Below are positions 1 through 9,006 of a stretch of 64,000 nt of DNA, piece after piece. The position numbers and the translations under genes are program-made. The stretch covers positions 9,860-73,859 of the forward strand of contig CAYYIS010000024.1 in assembly GCA_964470965.1 (NCBI GenBank). Reading direction: 5' to 3'. Under the pieces are notes generated by a model, which saw only the letters and a program-made list of their open reading frames with translations, did no database searches and had not been told where the DNA came from. Positions within the stretch are counted from its first letter, which is position 1. Each line of letters begins with the position of its first letter. The stretch is from CAYYIS01 sp964470965 (GTDB lineage Bacteria > JAAXHH01 > JABIQT01).

Positions 1-463
1 CCTGCGGGAACGGGATATCCCTGGAGATCGGCACAAGCGCCACTTCCGGAACCACGGCATAAGATGAGAAAGTTCCGAGGTTAACCATCTGATGCACAGT
101 AGTATGGGTGCCTCGGAACCGGGCTTTTTCACCTGCAGCCGGTGACCGCTCACACAACGCCGGACGTCCCGCCTGGCACATCTCACACTGGCCGCAGCTG
201 GTTCGCCAGACCAGGATCACGTGGTCGCCTTCGTTCAGGTGCGTTACACCAGGCCCTATCGCTTCCACGACGCCCGCCCCCTCATGTCCGAGGACAATCG
301 GAAACGGGAAATGGTTCCAGTCCCCTTTGATTACGTGCCAGTCGGAATGACAAACACCACTGGCTTTCATCTTTACCAGCACCTCACCGTACCTGGGCTC
401 TCTGAGTTCAAGTTCTTCGATTTCTAACGGTGTTTGCGGTCCGTGGAGCACGGCTGCTTTCAT
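1..463 (-). CDS. Zinc-dependent alcohol dehydrogenase, N-terminal part (cut by window edge)
   Basis: A reading frame opens with ATG at 463 and runs off the left edge, so only about 154 N-terminal residues are visible. It starts MKAAVLHGP and has the catalytic-zinc motifs GVCHSDWH and GHEGAGVV. The structural-zinc cysteine cluster CGQCEMCQAGRPALC follows. These are hallmarks of the medium-chain zinc alcohol dehydrogenase family, NAD(P)-dependent enzymes that interconvert alcohols and aldehydes or ketones. The nucleotide-binding Rossmann half lies outside the window, so cofactor and substrate cannot be judged. The start is three bases beyond the stop of the Tat amidohydrolase upstream, so the two are almost certainly co-transcribed. 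A second member of the family lies at 47098-48141. Confidence 0.9.
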   Translation of the reverse strand, partial: MKAAVLHGPQTPLEIEELELREPRYGEVLVKMKASGVCHSDWHVIKGDWNHFPFPIVLGHEGAGVVEAIGPGVTHLNEGDHVILVWRTSCGQCEMCQAGRPALCERSPAAGEKARFRGTHTTVHQMVNLGTFSSYAVVPEVALVPISRDIPFPQ

Positions 464-466
464 GGT

Positions 467-2164
467 TTACCCCTCATGCATGGTTTTGCCGCCCACCACC
501 GTGCGGACAATTTTGATCTCTTTTATGGTTTCCGGCTCCACATCATGCGGGTCTTTCTCAAGGATCGCGAAATCAGCCAGTTTCCCGGTCGTGATTGACC
601 CTTTTATATTTTCCTCGAACGAAGCATGGGCTCCGTTTATAGTCCCGATTTTGAGCGCTTCGTCCACCGACACCCGTTGGTTGGCGCCCCAGACGCGGCC
701 CATAAAGTCCTTACGGGTGACCATGCTCTGTATGGCCATTAGCGGCTCATAAGGTCCAGGTACATAATCTGAAGCTCCGGCGACCGGGATGCCGTAGTCA
801 AGAAACGATCGGTGGGCGAAAAACCATTTCAGTTTTTCCTGTCCGTAGGCGTCCCACTTATTGCCGTGATAATGGGCATAGGTCCAGAAAGGCGCCGGAA
901 TGACCCCAAGAGTCTTCATTCTCTGCAGTATATCCGGGTTCACATACGTACAATGCTCGATGCGGTGACGTGGATCCGGCCTCGGCCAGTTTTTCTGCAC
1001 CCGCTCGTACGCGTTGAGCACCATGTCGATCGCAACATCTCCGTTGGCGTGGATGCCGACCTGAAAATTATGCCTATGGGCCTCTTCCACCGCTTCATGC
1101 ACCTGTTCCTGCGTCATAGTCAGGATGCCATAGTCATCGGGACGGCCTTCATAGGGTGTACTCATCGCCATAGTTCTCCCGGAGCAGGATCCGTCACATC
1201 CGTATTTCACCGGCCCGATACGGAGCCATTCGTCTCCAAACCCGGTGTATATGCCGGCTGTTTTAAGGGCATTGAATATGCGCTGCCCCCTCGGAAAGAA
1301 ATACATGCGATACCGCATCTCTCCGGCTGCGTAGGCATCTTGCAAGGCAGTCAGCATGTCCGATCCGCCACCGGCATGGTGTACGGAAGTAAGCCCCGAT
1401 GATGTCATTTTTTCTGAGATGTGTTTGATTCCCGCCTGCCGGTCCGTTCTCGTTTCTTCCGAGTATTTTCCGATACCGCTGAAAGCACCATGATTTTCTT
1501 CTACAAGACCGGTCAACTCCCCTTTTACATCCTTCTCGTAACGTCCACCAAAGGGGTCAGGCGTATCTTTCGTGAGACCAGCCATTTCCAGTGCCCTGCT
1601 GTTATACCACGATAGATGGCCGCCGCGATGGGTCACCCGGACTGGGCGGTCCGGCACCGCCTCATCCAGATCCCAGCGGTTGAGGCGCCGGTATCTGCCG
1701 GTCGCTTCGTCCACCACTTTCGTATCATCGTATTTGAACCCGGACACCCAGTAGTCGGGCTTGGTGTCCACACCCTTGGCCGCCAGTTTCTGCTTGATTT
1801 CCGCGATGGTGCGGACATCAAGATCCACCCCCAGCAATTCCCTGACACCGGATGCATGGCAGTGGGCGTCAATAAAACCTGGGGTGACTGTCATCCCCTC
1901 CGCGTCGATCACCTGGGTCTCTGACGTGATGATATTGCGGATGTCCGCGGTACTCCCCACGGCGATGAAGCGGCCGTTTTTGACCGCAAAAGCCTCAGCC
2001 CGCGGCACTGCTTCATCAACGGTGTAAACGCGCGCGTTTATTACCGCAAGATCCGCGGCAGCACCCGTCGATGTTTCCTGTGCAAGGGCTGTCCCCTGTA
2101 CCCCCAGTAAAGCGGCCATCCCTGCTCCCGACTTGAAAAAATCGCGGCGAGAGACTGAGAACAT
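467..2164 (-). CDS. Tat-exported amidohydrolase, YtcJ-like (amidohydrolase 3 family)
   Basis: The 565-aa product begins with a twin-arginine signal (SRRDFFKSG, then a hydrophobic stretch ending near TALAQ), which suggests folded export to the periplasm. The amidohydrolase N-terminal strand region is followed by GFIDAHCHASG, where the HxH pair would bind metal. Further metal or catalytic sites are IHANGD, HRIEHCTYV and the late aspartate in GASDYVPGP. The layout matches YtcJ-like metal-dependent hydrolases of the amidohydrolase superfamily, which cleave amide or ester bonds; the real substrate is unknown. It follows the SSS symporter by 32 bases and precedes the alcohol dehydrogenase by three, suggesting uptake and breakdown of one nitrogen-containing compound. 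The start follows a purine-rich stretch with GGAGG (complement of 2173-2177). Confidence 0.9.
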   Translation of the reverse strand: MFSVSRRDFFKSGAGMAALLGVQGTALAQETSTGAAADLAVINARVYTVDEAVPRAEAFAVKNGRFIAVGSTADIRNIITSETQVIDAEGMTVTPGFIDAHCHASGVRELLGVDLDVRTIAEIKQKLAAKGVDTKPDYWVSGFKYDDTKVVDEATGRYRRLNRWDLDEAVPDRPVRVTHRGGHLSWYNSRALEMAGLTKDTPDPFGGRYEKDVKGELTGLVEENHGAFSGIGKYSEETRTDRQAGIKHISEKMTSSGLTSVHHAGGGSDMLTALQDAYAAGEMRYRMYFFPRGQRIFNALKTAGIYTGFGDEWLRIGPVKYGCDGSCSGRTMAMSTPYEGRPDDYGILTMTQEQVHEAVEEAHRHNFQVGIHANGDVAIDMVLNAYERVQKNWPRPDPRHRIEHCTYVNPDILQRMKTLGVIPAPFWTYAHYHGNKWDAYGQEKLKWFFAHRSFLDYGIPVAGASDYVPGPYEPLMAIQSMVTRKDFMGRVWGANQRVSVDEALKIGTINGAHASFEENIKGSITTGKLADFAILEKDPHDVEPETIKEIKIVRTVVGGKTMHEG

Positions 2165-2197
2165 GGCGGTGCCTCCTTTCCGAAAATGTAATCCCGG

Positions 2198-3655
2198 CTA
2201 ATTGACGGCCTCAAATTCTTCGTCTACCCCCTCCGGCGGCTCGGTCATCAGGCTTACGATAATGGTTACCGCGAAGCCCACGAGAAAGCCCGGCAGCATT
2301 TCGTACAGGTCATAGAACCTTTCCTTAAACACCAGTACCCAGATTACGGCTGTGAGAAAGCCTCCGATCATGCCAGCCACGGCACCGGTGCGGGTGGTGC
2401 GTTTCCAGAACAGAGAGCAAAGGATCACCGGTGCAAATGCGGAAGCCAGACCAGACCAGGCGAACAGCACGAACCAGAAAATCATCCGCACCTCACCAAG
2501 GGCTGTCACCAGAGCCAGGACACCGATCACGATCGTGGTGAGTTTACCGTACAATGACAGACGCTGCTCAGTGATATGGGGTTGGAAGATCTTCTGTACC
2601 ACATCGCGAATCACGGCTGAAGATACCAGAATCAGGAGCGAGTCAACGGTCGACATGATAGCGGCGAGGACGATAACCAGAAATATGCCTGTGAATACGG
2701 GAGAGAACAGCTCAGAACTCATGATCGGCATGATGGTCTCATAATCGGCGAGACCGGGAAAAAGCACCCGGCCCGCCATTCCGGCGAACACGGCACCTAT
2801 GTCGAAGACGATGATGCAGATGACCGCCAGCAACCCGCCGGATACGATTTCCTTACGACCTTTTGCAGCGATAAATCGGGTGAGGAGTTGTGGTGCACCC
2901 AGAAATGCCAGACCGATACCGAGAAAGCTCAAAGCACTCACCACACCCGTGACCGACACTCCGAAGGAACCCATAGGATTGAGCAAATTCTGATCGATCG
3001 ACCGCAGACCGGAAATCATAGCCATCCATCCCCCTGCTGCCGTGATACCTACGATGGGCAACACCAGCAAGCCCAGGAACATCAGGACACCCTGCAATAG
3101 GTCACTGTACGCCACCGCTTTGAAACCGCCCACTGTCGTGTAGTACAGGATCACCGCTGCGCCGACCAAGGCACCCGTTGTGTAACTGATACCCAGAAAA
3201 GCACTGAACGCTTTTCCTGCCGCGGTAAACTGTGCGGCAGTGTAGACGGTGACCATGCTGAATATTATTACCACACTCACCAAGCGGATGAGATGAGTGG
3301 TATCCCGGAAACGGGCTTCAAGATAATCCGGCACAGTGATGGCGTCGTACCGATCGGTGTAGGACTTAAAACGTGAAGCGACCAGCACCCAACCCAGTGC
3401 CACGCCCAGCACCTCTCCCATCACCACCCAGAGGGCGTGAATTCCCACGAGGTAACCCATGCCCGTCAGTCCGAGCAGGAGCCAGCCACTCTCACCGGTG
3501 GAATTGGAGCTGAAAGCGATCACCCACGAAGGCAGTTTCTTTCCGGCCACAAAATACCCGGCCACACTTTTGGATTCCTTCCCACCCCAGACGCCTATGG
3601 CCAGCAGTACAAGGAGATAGATGACGAGAACGACAAGGATGGTTATGGATATCAT
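2198..3655 (-). CDS. Sodium:solute symporter (SSS family, PutP-like)
   Basis: The 485-aa integral membrane protein opens MISITILVVLVIYLL and has about 13 hydrophobic helices. The segment AFSSNSTGESGWLLLG resembles the helix-1 substrate and sodium region of PutP-type proline symporters, and MSTVDSLLILVSSA matches the conserved helix-8 sodium-site region. Proline or a related amino acid is a reasonable substrate guess, but SSS specificity cannot be read from sequence alone. A longer frame upstream exists, but its extra 38 residues are not hydrophobic. The ATG at 3655 overlaps the TGA of the membrane miniprotein at 3652-3756 (ATGA), and no good Shine-Dalgarno sequence stands before it. Translation is therefore probably coupled to that miniprotein. 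Confidence 0.93.
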   Translation of the reverse strand: MISITILVVLVIYLLVLLAIGVWGGKESKSVAGYFVAGKKLPSWVIAFSSNSTGESGWLLLGLTGMGYLVGIHALWVVMGEVLGVALGWVLVASRFKSYTDRYDAITVPDYLEARFRDTTHLIRLVSVVIIFSMVTVYTAAQFTAAGKAFSAFLGISYTTGALVGAAVILYYTTVGGFKAVAYSDLLQGVLMFLGLLVLPIVGITAAGGWMAMISGLRSIDQNLLNPMGSFGVSVTGVVSALSFLGIGLAFLGAPQLLTRFIAAKGRKEIVSGGLLAVICIIVFDIGAVFAGMAGRVLFPGLADYETIMPIMSSELFSPVFTGIFLVIVLAAIMSTVDSLLILVSSAVIRDVVQKIFQPHITEQRLSLYGKLTTIVIGVLALVTALGEVRMIFWFVLFAWSGLASAFAPVILCSLFWKRTTRTGAVAGMIGGFLTAVIWVLVFKERFYDLYEMLPGFLVGFAVTIIVSLMTEPPEGVDEEFEAVN

Positions 3656-3756
3656 CGTTTTCTGTGTCTGAAGTAGAATACGAGTTCTATAGTGAGGCCG
3701 ATGCCAAAAGAAAGCAGCAGAAGCAGCCATGCAGTCCAATGAAGGCCGGCGATCAT
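3652..3756 (-). CDS. 34-aa single-helix membrane miniprotein, coupled to the SSS symporter
   Basis: This ORF is too short for standard gene callers. Its ATG at 3756 is preceded by GGAG seven to eight bases upstream (complement of 3764-3767), the best ribosome-binding site in the area. The product begins MIAGLHWTAWLLLLLSF, has one strong hydrophobic helix of about 20 residues, and ends in a basic tail FRHRKR, which predicts a single-pass protein with a cytoplasmic C-terminus. Its TGA stop overlaps the symporter ATG in an ATGA junction. Some annotation pipelines name comparable miniproteins next to SSS carriers as symporter small accessory proteins; homology to that group is not shown here. The likely role is folding, stability or regulation of the transporter. 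Confidence 0.7.
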   Translation of the reverse strand: MIAGLHWTAWLLLLLSFGIGLTIELVFYFRHRKR

Positions 3757-4130
3757 AAAAAATCTCCATTCAAACGGTCCCCTTCATCGATGGCATCAAC
3801 CTGGTCGATGAAGGATTTACAAATCGTGTGGGCGCGGTATCCAAACTGGTGTTCGATCACCGGGAATTCAATCCCTTGTTGCCCGTCCCAAGAAGGGCTT
3901 CGCGTTTGAGGCTGGCCATATCCATCGCGGTGTAATTTCCACATGTTGAACCGAACCGGTCCTTTCTGATAACCCTTCGTGCTGCACGCCACGTAATTTC
4001 CTACAGTGGAGAGATCACGAAATTCACCTGACAGGCCGGAGTAAAATGGATCGGCGAATTTCCAGTGGGGATCATCTATATCCGTCATCATGTCCGGCAT
4101 TTCTTCATACGTTGAGTAGGGTGTTCCCAC
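3753..4130 (-). CDS. Unrecognised 125-aa ORF, possibly the C-terminal remnant of a larger gene
   Basis: The frame opens at a GTG (4130) just downstream of an in-frame TAA at about 4149-4151. It encodes a hydrophilic, aromatic-rich product (DDPHWKFADPFYSG, VRFNMWKLHRDGYG) without a signal peptide or known motif. The sequence reads like real protein, and its TGA overlaps the ATG of the miniprotein (ATGA junction). This argues that it is, or once was, the translated gene upstream in the same operon. Stop codons in all frames before 4130 and the lack of a ribosome-binding site suggest a gene that has lost its 5' part. I do not recognise the family. Confidence 0.4.
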   Translation of the reverse strand: MGTPYSTYEEMPDMMTDIDDPHWKFADPFYSGLSGEFRDLSTVGNYVACSTKGYQKGPVRFNMWKLHRDGYGQPQTRSPSWDGQQGIEFPVIEHQFGYRAHTICKSFIDQVDAIDEGDRLNGDFL

Positions 4131-4148
4131 AGCGGAACCGGAGCCTGT

Positions 4149-4447
4149 TTATCGGAATCCGGTCGGTCCGGCGTGGCGTTGCCCAACCTGGTGCAGCCTT
4201 ATTCGGCTTGATTACCTTAGAATCTGGGGCTCATTTCATGGGCACCGTATAAATAACTGGTACAAATGAAAACGGTAAAGGGCAACCGGAATAGGTCTTG
4301 GACCAGACCAGCCGTGTACCTCATATCGGAGGCGTCGTCTGCCTTACACACGATTGCGATTTCATTTTCCAAATGGCCGGTATCAGATTATGGGGCCGGG
4401 CTTAGCGTGAAAATTTCGTTGGGACAGGGATCCCCGCACACCGTCCT
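4149..4447. other. Gap between the M14 peptidase and the unrecognised ORF; no gene seen
   Basis: About 300 bases lie between the M14 stop and the remnant ORF. No frame on either strand looks coding over a useful length. A short inverted repeat (CACCG, 7-base loop, CGGTG) spans the M14 stop codon, but no T-run follows, so it is not a convincing terminator. The stretch may contain the decayed 5' part of the downstream 125-aa ORF. Confidence 0.5.
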
Positions 4448-7114
4448 TTACGGTGCCTCCGGGGTCTTCGGCGCAGACCAGAAATCCGGTGTTCCGTGTG
4501 ATCCTCCCGATAGCAACCCACCGTAGAGGGCTGCGTTAAACAGGACACGGAAGGAACCAAAGGGCTGCCCCCGCCACTGGGGGCGGAAGCCTAAGAGTAT
4601 TACATGACCATTACCATGGTTGACGTCCATGGCCGCCGCATATCCGTTGAGGTATCTTTCACCAAGAAGGTACCCGGATCGCAGTGGCGAGCCGTTGTTC
4701 TTGTATTTCGCCAGAGCCTTTCCTTCGAATCCTTCTAGGGCGGTAAATACTGGACTACGCCAGACGAAGACATCCGCACTCATTGGCATTCCGGCCATTA
4801 CCGGATGCGTAGGATCGGTTTCAACTTCAAGTATCGATCCGCCGGTGAAATAATCTTTTCGGTCCAGACCTGAAACAACGTTTTTAACCGGGAGATGCAG
4901 CTCTGAGATCGCGAAATCGCTACTCTGATTCATACACACCAGCGTACCGCCTCCACGGACAAAGGCATCCAGGTTATGGATACCAATGGCTCCCAATCCC
5001 CCTTCGTACCGTGGCGGTACAGAACCTTTAGTATAGCCATTTTTTATGGTTCGGGGCCGATCGGACGCCATAATTATAACGTCGTACCGGTCTCGAAGAC
5101 CACCGGCGTGAAAATCGGCATTTCTGATATTCCCGAACTTAAATCCGTATTGTTCCAGAAGCCACTGTGTCCATCCCGCATCCATACTGGGCGACCAGGG
5201 CTGATACAACCCGATTCGCACCCGAACCTGCACACCACCGGCATTTCCCGTCCGCTCCGCCTGAAGAGCCAGGTCGTCCACCCAGCGGTTGAGGGTGGCC
5301 TGCTGCACACCGCTTATGACATATTTTCCAGAAGCGTACCGAACGGTACCACCGGCCTCCCAAGCCTGATTGACTGCACGGAATGCATTATTTTGCGCTG
5401 GATCGATCATTAATCGTGAACCCGAACCGGTTGCGCGCCCGCTTACAGGCACGATTCCCGCCGCATTGGCGTTGGTGTCAAAACCGATTCCCGGCGCACT
5501 GTCGAAAACACTCGCGTCCGTTCCGTCTGCTCCGACCCAGTCCATGACAGGCCCCTCTATCGGCCGCATTGCCTCCCGCACTGCCTCCGTTAACGGTGTC
5601 GAAGCAGCAATTACGGATACACCAAACTGGAAGGGCAGAGTCCAGCCGGCCGCATCGTAAGGTTGCTCGGGTGGACCTTCCGGGAACTCGCGAAGGTCCG
5701 GATAGGTCTGCACATCGAGAACCTGCCGAACCAGCTCTCCGTATTCCTGATCCGTTGCAATCACCCAAGTACCTTGAGGATATCCGATTCCGTCGAACGT
5801 GACCGCCTTTGACAATTGTTTAACTTCTATACCGTTAAATGCGAGCCGCCGAAGCAGCTCCACGGGCGCCACCGGATCCCGTTGTGAGCGAGGGATGAAG
5901 TAGGCGTATGGTGGTTCTTCCCTGTATTTCATGATCGTATTACGAGCAGCCTGATATTTGTTATAGAGGACTGTCTCTCGGTATTTTGCAGCGTAATCGA
6001 GCGTCGCCATTGAAGCGGTGTGCATGTACTCAACCGCATCACGCAGCCGCCACCAGCCGCCCCGCCAGGGACTCGGATACAGGGTCTCCGCCCTCAAGTC
6101 CCGTCGAGTGGGCGGAAAATCATTGATGGTGTAGAAACGCGGCGTGCCATACCGATATCCTGCGGTTTCCGTCCAGAAAGACGCGATGTTCTGCATCACC
6201 GGCATGTAATCCACATACCCCGGGTACCAGGCATCGAACCCGGTACCCAGATGCACCGCACCGGGCTGGCCGTTCGATTCCAACATCTGGGCGATGGCCA
6301 TACCGATCATGTTTAATTCACGGGAAATCAACGGCGGCGCCTGAGAAGCGATAGGTTCTGCGAAAGGCGGTAACCAGATCCGTGTGGGAAACGGCGAGGA
6401 CTGGTGGTGTACGTAGATAATATTCGGCTCCCAGTGGCGCCAGGTTCGGGCGATGACTCGGGATTCTATCATGTTGACTGTGTAGCCGTCCCGATTGTTG
6501 TCATGGCCGATATACTTCTGATACAGTTTGGGCATCGAAGAAATCTCGTAAGGCGTCCCCAGATTTGAACGGTACCACTCCACGACACTATTCTGCCCGT
6601 CCGGATTGATCGATGGCCACAGCATGACAATCACATTATCGAGTATGCTGGCGATCATCGGATCGTCTGCACCGTTGAGCAGATCGTACGCGAGCTGGAT
6701 GGTATGCTGCGCGCCGGCCACCTCCGAAGCATGCAGGCCTCCGTCGATGTGAACGATTGCTTTACCGTTTCTTGCCAGTCGGCGTGCTTCTTCGTCAGTC
6801 AAATTCTGTGGATGGGCGAGTCGTTGAGCGATATCCCGGTATCGTTCCACCTCGGCAAGGTTCTCCGGTGACGAAACCAGGGCAAAATACCAGGCCCTCC
6901 CTTCAGACGTACGCCCGATTTCTACCAAGCGCATCCGATCACTGGCCGCATCCAGTTGCCTGAAATACGCGAGGGATTCATCGTAGGTAGCCAGCTTGAA
7001 ATCTGCGCCGACCCGGAAGCCGAAAGCGCTCTCCGGTGTAGGCAGTGTCTGAGCCGAAGTTAGGGAGGCTGTGAGGAAAATCACAGTCAGAATACATGAG
7101 ATATAATATTTCAT
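4448..7114 (-). CDS. Secreted M14-family zinc carboxypeptidase, large form
   Basis: The 888-aa product starts MKYYISCILTVIFLTAS with a signal peptide ending near TSAQ; the longer upstream frame only adds a charged leader. The M14 domain occupies roughly the first 400 residues. HIDGGLHASEVAG supplies the HxxE zinc pair, WPSINPDGQ the substrate-binding region, and VHHQSSPF the third zinc histidine. The C-terminal half ends in a region resembling a glutamine-amidotransferase-like fold (GGTLVCMNQSSDFA), common in large M14 proteins of marine heterotrophs. M14 enzymes trim C-terminal residues from peptides, here presumably in the periplasm. The gene follows the LVIVD-repeat lipoprotein by 88 bases in the same orientation and fits the peptidase and transporter theme of this block. 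Confidence 0.92.
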   Translation of the reverse strand: MKYYISCILTVIFLTASLTSAQTLPTPESAFGFRVGADFKLATYDESLAYFRQLDAASDRMRLVEIGRTSEGRAWYFALVSSPENLAEVERYRDIAQRLAHPQNLTDEEARRLARNGKAIVHIDGGLHASEVAGAQHTIQLAYDLLNGADDPMIASILDNVIVMLWPSINPDGQNSVVEWYRSNLGTPYEISSMPKLYQKYIGHDNNRDGYTVNMIESRVIARTWRHWEPNIIYVHHQSSPFPTRIWLPPFAEPIASQAPPLISRELNMIGMAIAQMLESNGQPGAVHLGTGFDAWYPGYVDYMPVMQNIASFWTETAGYRYGTPRFYTINDFPPTRRDLRAETLYPSPWRGGWWRLRDAVEYMHTASMATLDYAAKYRETVLYNKYQAARNTIMKYREEPPYAYFIPRSQRDPVAPVELLRRLAFNGIEVKQLSKAVTFDGIGYPQGTWVIATDQEYGELVRQVLDVQTYPDLREFPEGPPEQPYDAAGWTLPFQFGVSVIAASTPLTEAVREAMRPIEGPVMDWVGADGTDASVFDSAPGIGFDTNANAAGIVPVSGRATGSGSRLMIDPAQNNAFRAVNQAWEAGGTVRYASGKYVISGVQQATLNRWVDDLALQAERTGNAGGVQVRVRIGLYQPWSPSMDAGWTQWLLEQYGFKFGNIRNADFHAGGLRDRYDVIIMASDRPRTIKNGYTKGSVPPRYEGGLGAIGIHNLDAFVRGGGTLVCMNQSSDFAISELHLPVKNVVSGLDRKDYFTGGSILEVETDPTHPVMAGMPMSADVFVWRSPVFTALEGFEGKALAKYKNNGSPLRSGYLLGERYLNGYAAAMDVNHGNGHVILLGFRPQWRGQPFGSFRVLFNAALYGGLLSGGSHGTPDFWSAPKTPEAP

Positions 7115-7202
7115 AAGTGGATTCCATTTCCATTCGGTCTTTGAAAGACGCAGGTTTCCGGTTTTCGCCGTGCCGACATCGCCGTCTTTAACTTGAAAAC
7201 GG

Positions 7203-8948
7203 TTATCGTTTCGGCCAGGGATTCTTCGGCGGACCAAATTCAGGTTCACCAAGGACTGGAGTGGACAGACAGTAAAATCCGTGGTTGGTGAATAACCAGA
7301 TCAAATTACGGTCCCATTCGATATAGATGCCGTGGGCCAGATTTCCAAGTGCGTAACCAGGTATCTTGTCCGGATCGAACTTGGGCACGAAATAAGCTGT
7401 GATTTTAGGATCGTTGAGGTCGGATACATCGAAAATCTGCACCCCCGCATTATAGAACGCGTACGGCAGGATACCGGGGTCCGGCACCCCCGGCTGAGTA
7501 TAATAACCGCTACGCTTGGGACCGAAACTACCTCGACGCTGGGCAAAGTCAGTGAACGGTGCTTCTTCAGGCGGAACCGGTCGGGGCAGCGTGCCGAGGA
7601 TCTTCGGGGCCTCGGGATGACTTACATCAATCATGTAGATATCTTTGTATGGCTCCCAGCCATCTTCGTTGAGCGGATACCCGCTGTAATAGACAACACC
7701 GGTTTTCTCCACCTGGGTTACGTTAATGAAGTCCCCTTCAGTTCCGGCGACGCTGGGCGGAAAATCCAGCTGACTGAGTATCCTAATGTTCGAGGGATCG
7801 GAGATATCCAGTACATAAAAGCCGAGTCCGCCCATCGCTGCATAGCCGTATTTACCGCCTTCTTCGACCGGTTTGGGCATAAAAATCGACATGCGGGCCC
7901 CGAACCACGAGGTCCGATTTCCGGCACGCGGGTTAGCCTTGAAGACCGCTTCGTCTTCGGGGTCACCCAATTTCTGCCCAGGCACATTGAACTGGCTGAT
8001 AAATTTCGGATCGGATGGATCTCTCATATCCCAAGCCTGGTAGCCGGCTGAATACAGATCATTCGGGTATTCAGTGAGAGAATATTCGGGACTCGGTGCC
8101 GCTGCCACAAACATATATTGGCTGCCGTAGTAAGCAGGGATGTCCCGTACACCAGATCCCTGCTGCTGTCCGATCGGCGCGTTCGGATGTTCATAGTCCG
8201 TGGTCCGCTCCGCCAGCAGCACCCAGTCGTCCGGAAGCGGTCCATTCATCTCATACACCTTGAATCCCTTGAGATGGTTGGCATTGCGTATCATCGCGAC
8301 CTTGTCCGGCTCCCGGCGCTTATCGCTCAACAGGCCAAACCGACGGATTTCGAAAGCCTGTACCATGATGTATTTGGCCAGGTCTTTGTTCCATTGGATG
8401 GACGCCGCACCGAACATGTCGCCTTCAGGATAGGGGGCGGTTTCCTCGCCACCGCCGTCCTTTGTCCAGGTATGCCCTTTTTCATGGAGCACCTTTACAC
8501 CTTTGGGATCGGTTATATCATATATCTTCAGATCACCGCGCACGTACTGGTACATGTACCGGCGTTCATCGAAGTCCACGATGTTCTGCCATGTGTGAAA
8601 CGGCTCCACGACGATCTGGTAGTAGGCCTCCACGGTCATGTCTTTGGCGTATTCGTTGGTATCCCAGTAGTCGAGCTGTCCCTGGAATGGTTTTGGGTCG
8701 TGTTGCTCGGGTGTGGCGGTGGGATGTATGAACCGGCCGGTCACCGGATCCATACCATAAGTGTTCGGAGACGGCTCGGGCGGCGTACGGTCTTCCATCA
8801 GAGCGTCCGTACGAAGCACGTATTGATCGGTGATCATGGGGCCGTTTTGAAACTCGTCTTCCGGTTGTGAACCGCAGGCAATGACGAGAAAAATCACAGA
8901 AGACCATGCCAGAATGTTACGCATACCTTCTACTGTGAGTTGGTGCAT
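7203..8948 (-). CDS. LVIVD-repeat beta-propeller lipoprotein
   Basis: The 581-aa product starts MHQLTVEGM at 8948, preceded by GGGAG at good spacing. A hydrophobic stretch ends in the lipobox VIAC, so an outer-membrane or periplasmic lipoprotein is predicted. Several repeats have the LVIVD pattern in which a strand is followed by D(I/V)SDP: FYVLDISDPSNIRIL, IYMIDVSHPEAPKIL and VQIFDVSDLNDPKI. Such repeats form propellers, usually on the cell surface, with no assigned enzymatic activity. It lies between the AGCS symporter and the M14 peptidase in one direction. A binding or scaffolding role in peptide capture is inference. The upstream extension to 9017 is rejected because the ribosome-binding site favours 8948. 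Confidence 0.88.
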   Translation of the reverse strand: MHQLTVEGMRNILAWSSVIFLVIACGSQPEDEFQNGPMITDQYVLRTDALMEDRTPPEPSPNTYGMDPVTGRFIHPTATPEQHDPKPFQGQLDYWDTNEYAKDMTVEAYYQIVVEPFHTWQNIVDFDERRYMYQYVRGDLKIYDITDPKGVKVLHEKGHTWTKDGGGEETAPYPEGDMFGAASIQWNKDLAKYIMVQAFEIRRFGLLSDKRREPDKVAMIRNANHLKGFKVYEMNGPLPDDWVLLAERTTDYEHPNAPIGQQQGSGVRDIPAYYGSQYMFVAAAPSPEYSLTEYPNDLYSAGYQAWDMRDPSDPKFISQFNVPGQKLGDPEDEAVFKANPRAGNRTSWFGARMSIFMPKPVEEGGKYGYAAMGGLGFYVLDISDPSNIRILSQLDFPPSVAGTEGDFINVTQVEKTGVVYYSGYPLNEDGWEPYKDIYMIDVSHPEAPKILGTLPRPVPPEEAPFTDFAQRRGSFGPKRSGYYTQPGVPDPGILPYAFYNAGVQIFDVSDLNDPKITAYFVPKFDPDKIPGYALGNLAHGIYIEWDRNLIWLFTNHGFYCLSTPVLGEPEFGPPKNPWPKR

Positions 8949-9006
8949 AATTGCTCCCGTTTGAGTGGAGGTATTAAAGGTGTTTTCAGGCGGTCGGTCT
9001 TTTACT

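Noticed and set aside
6020..6316. Plus-strand frames inside the M14 and other minus-strand genes
   Set aside because: They mirror the real genes in other frames and show no ribosome-binding site or protein pattern.
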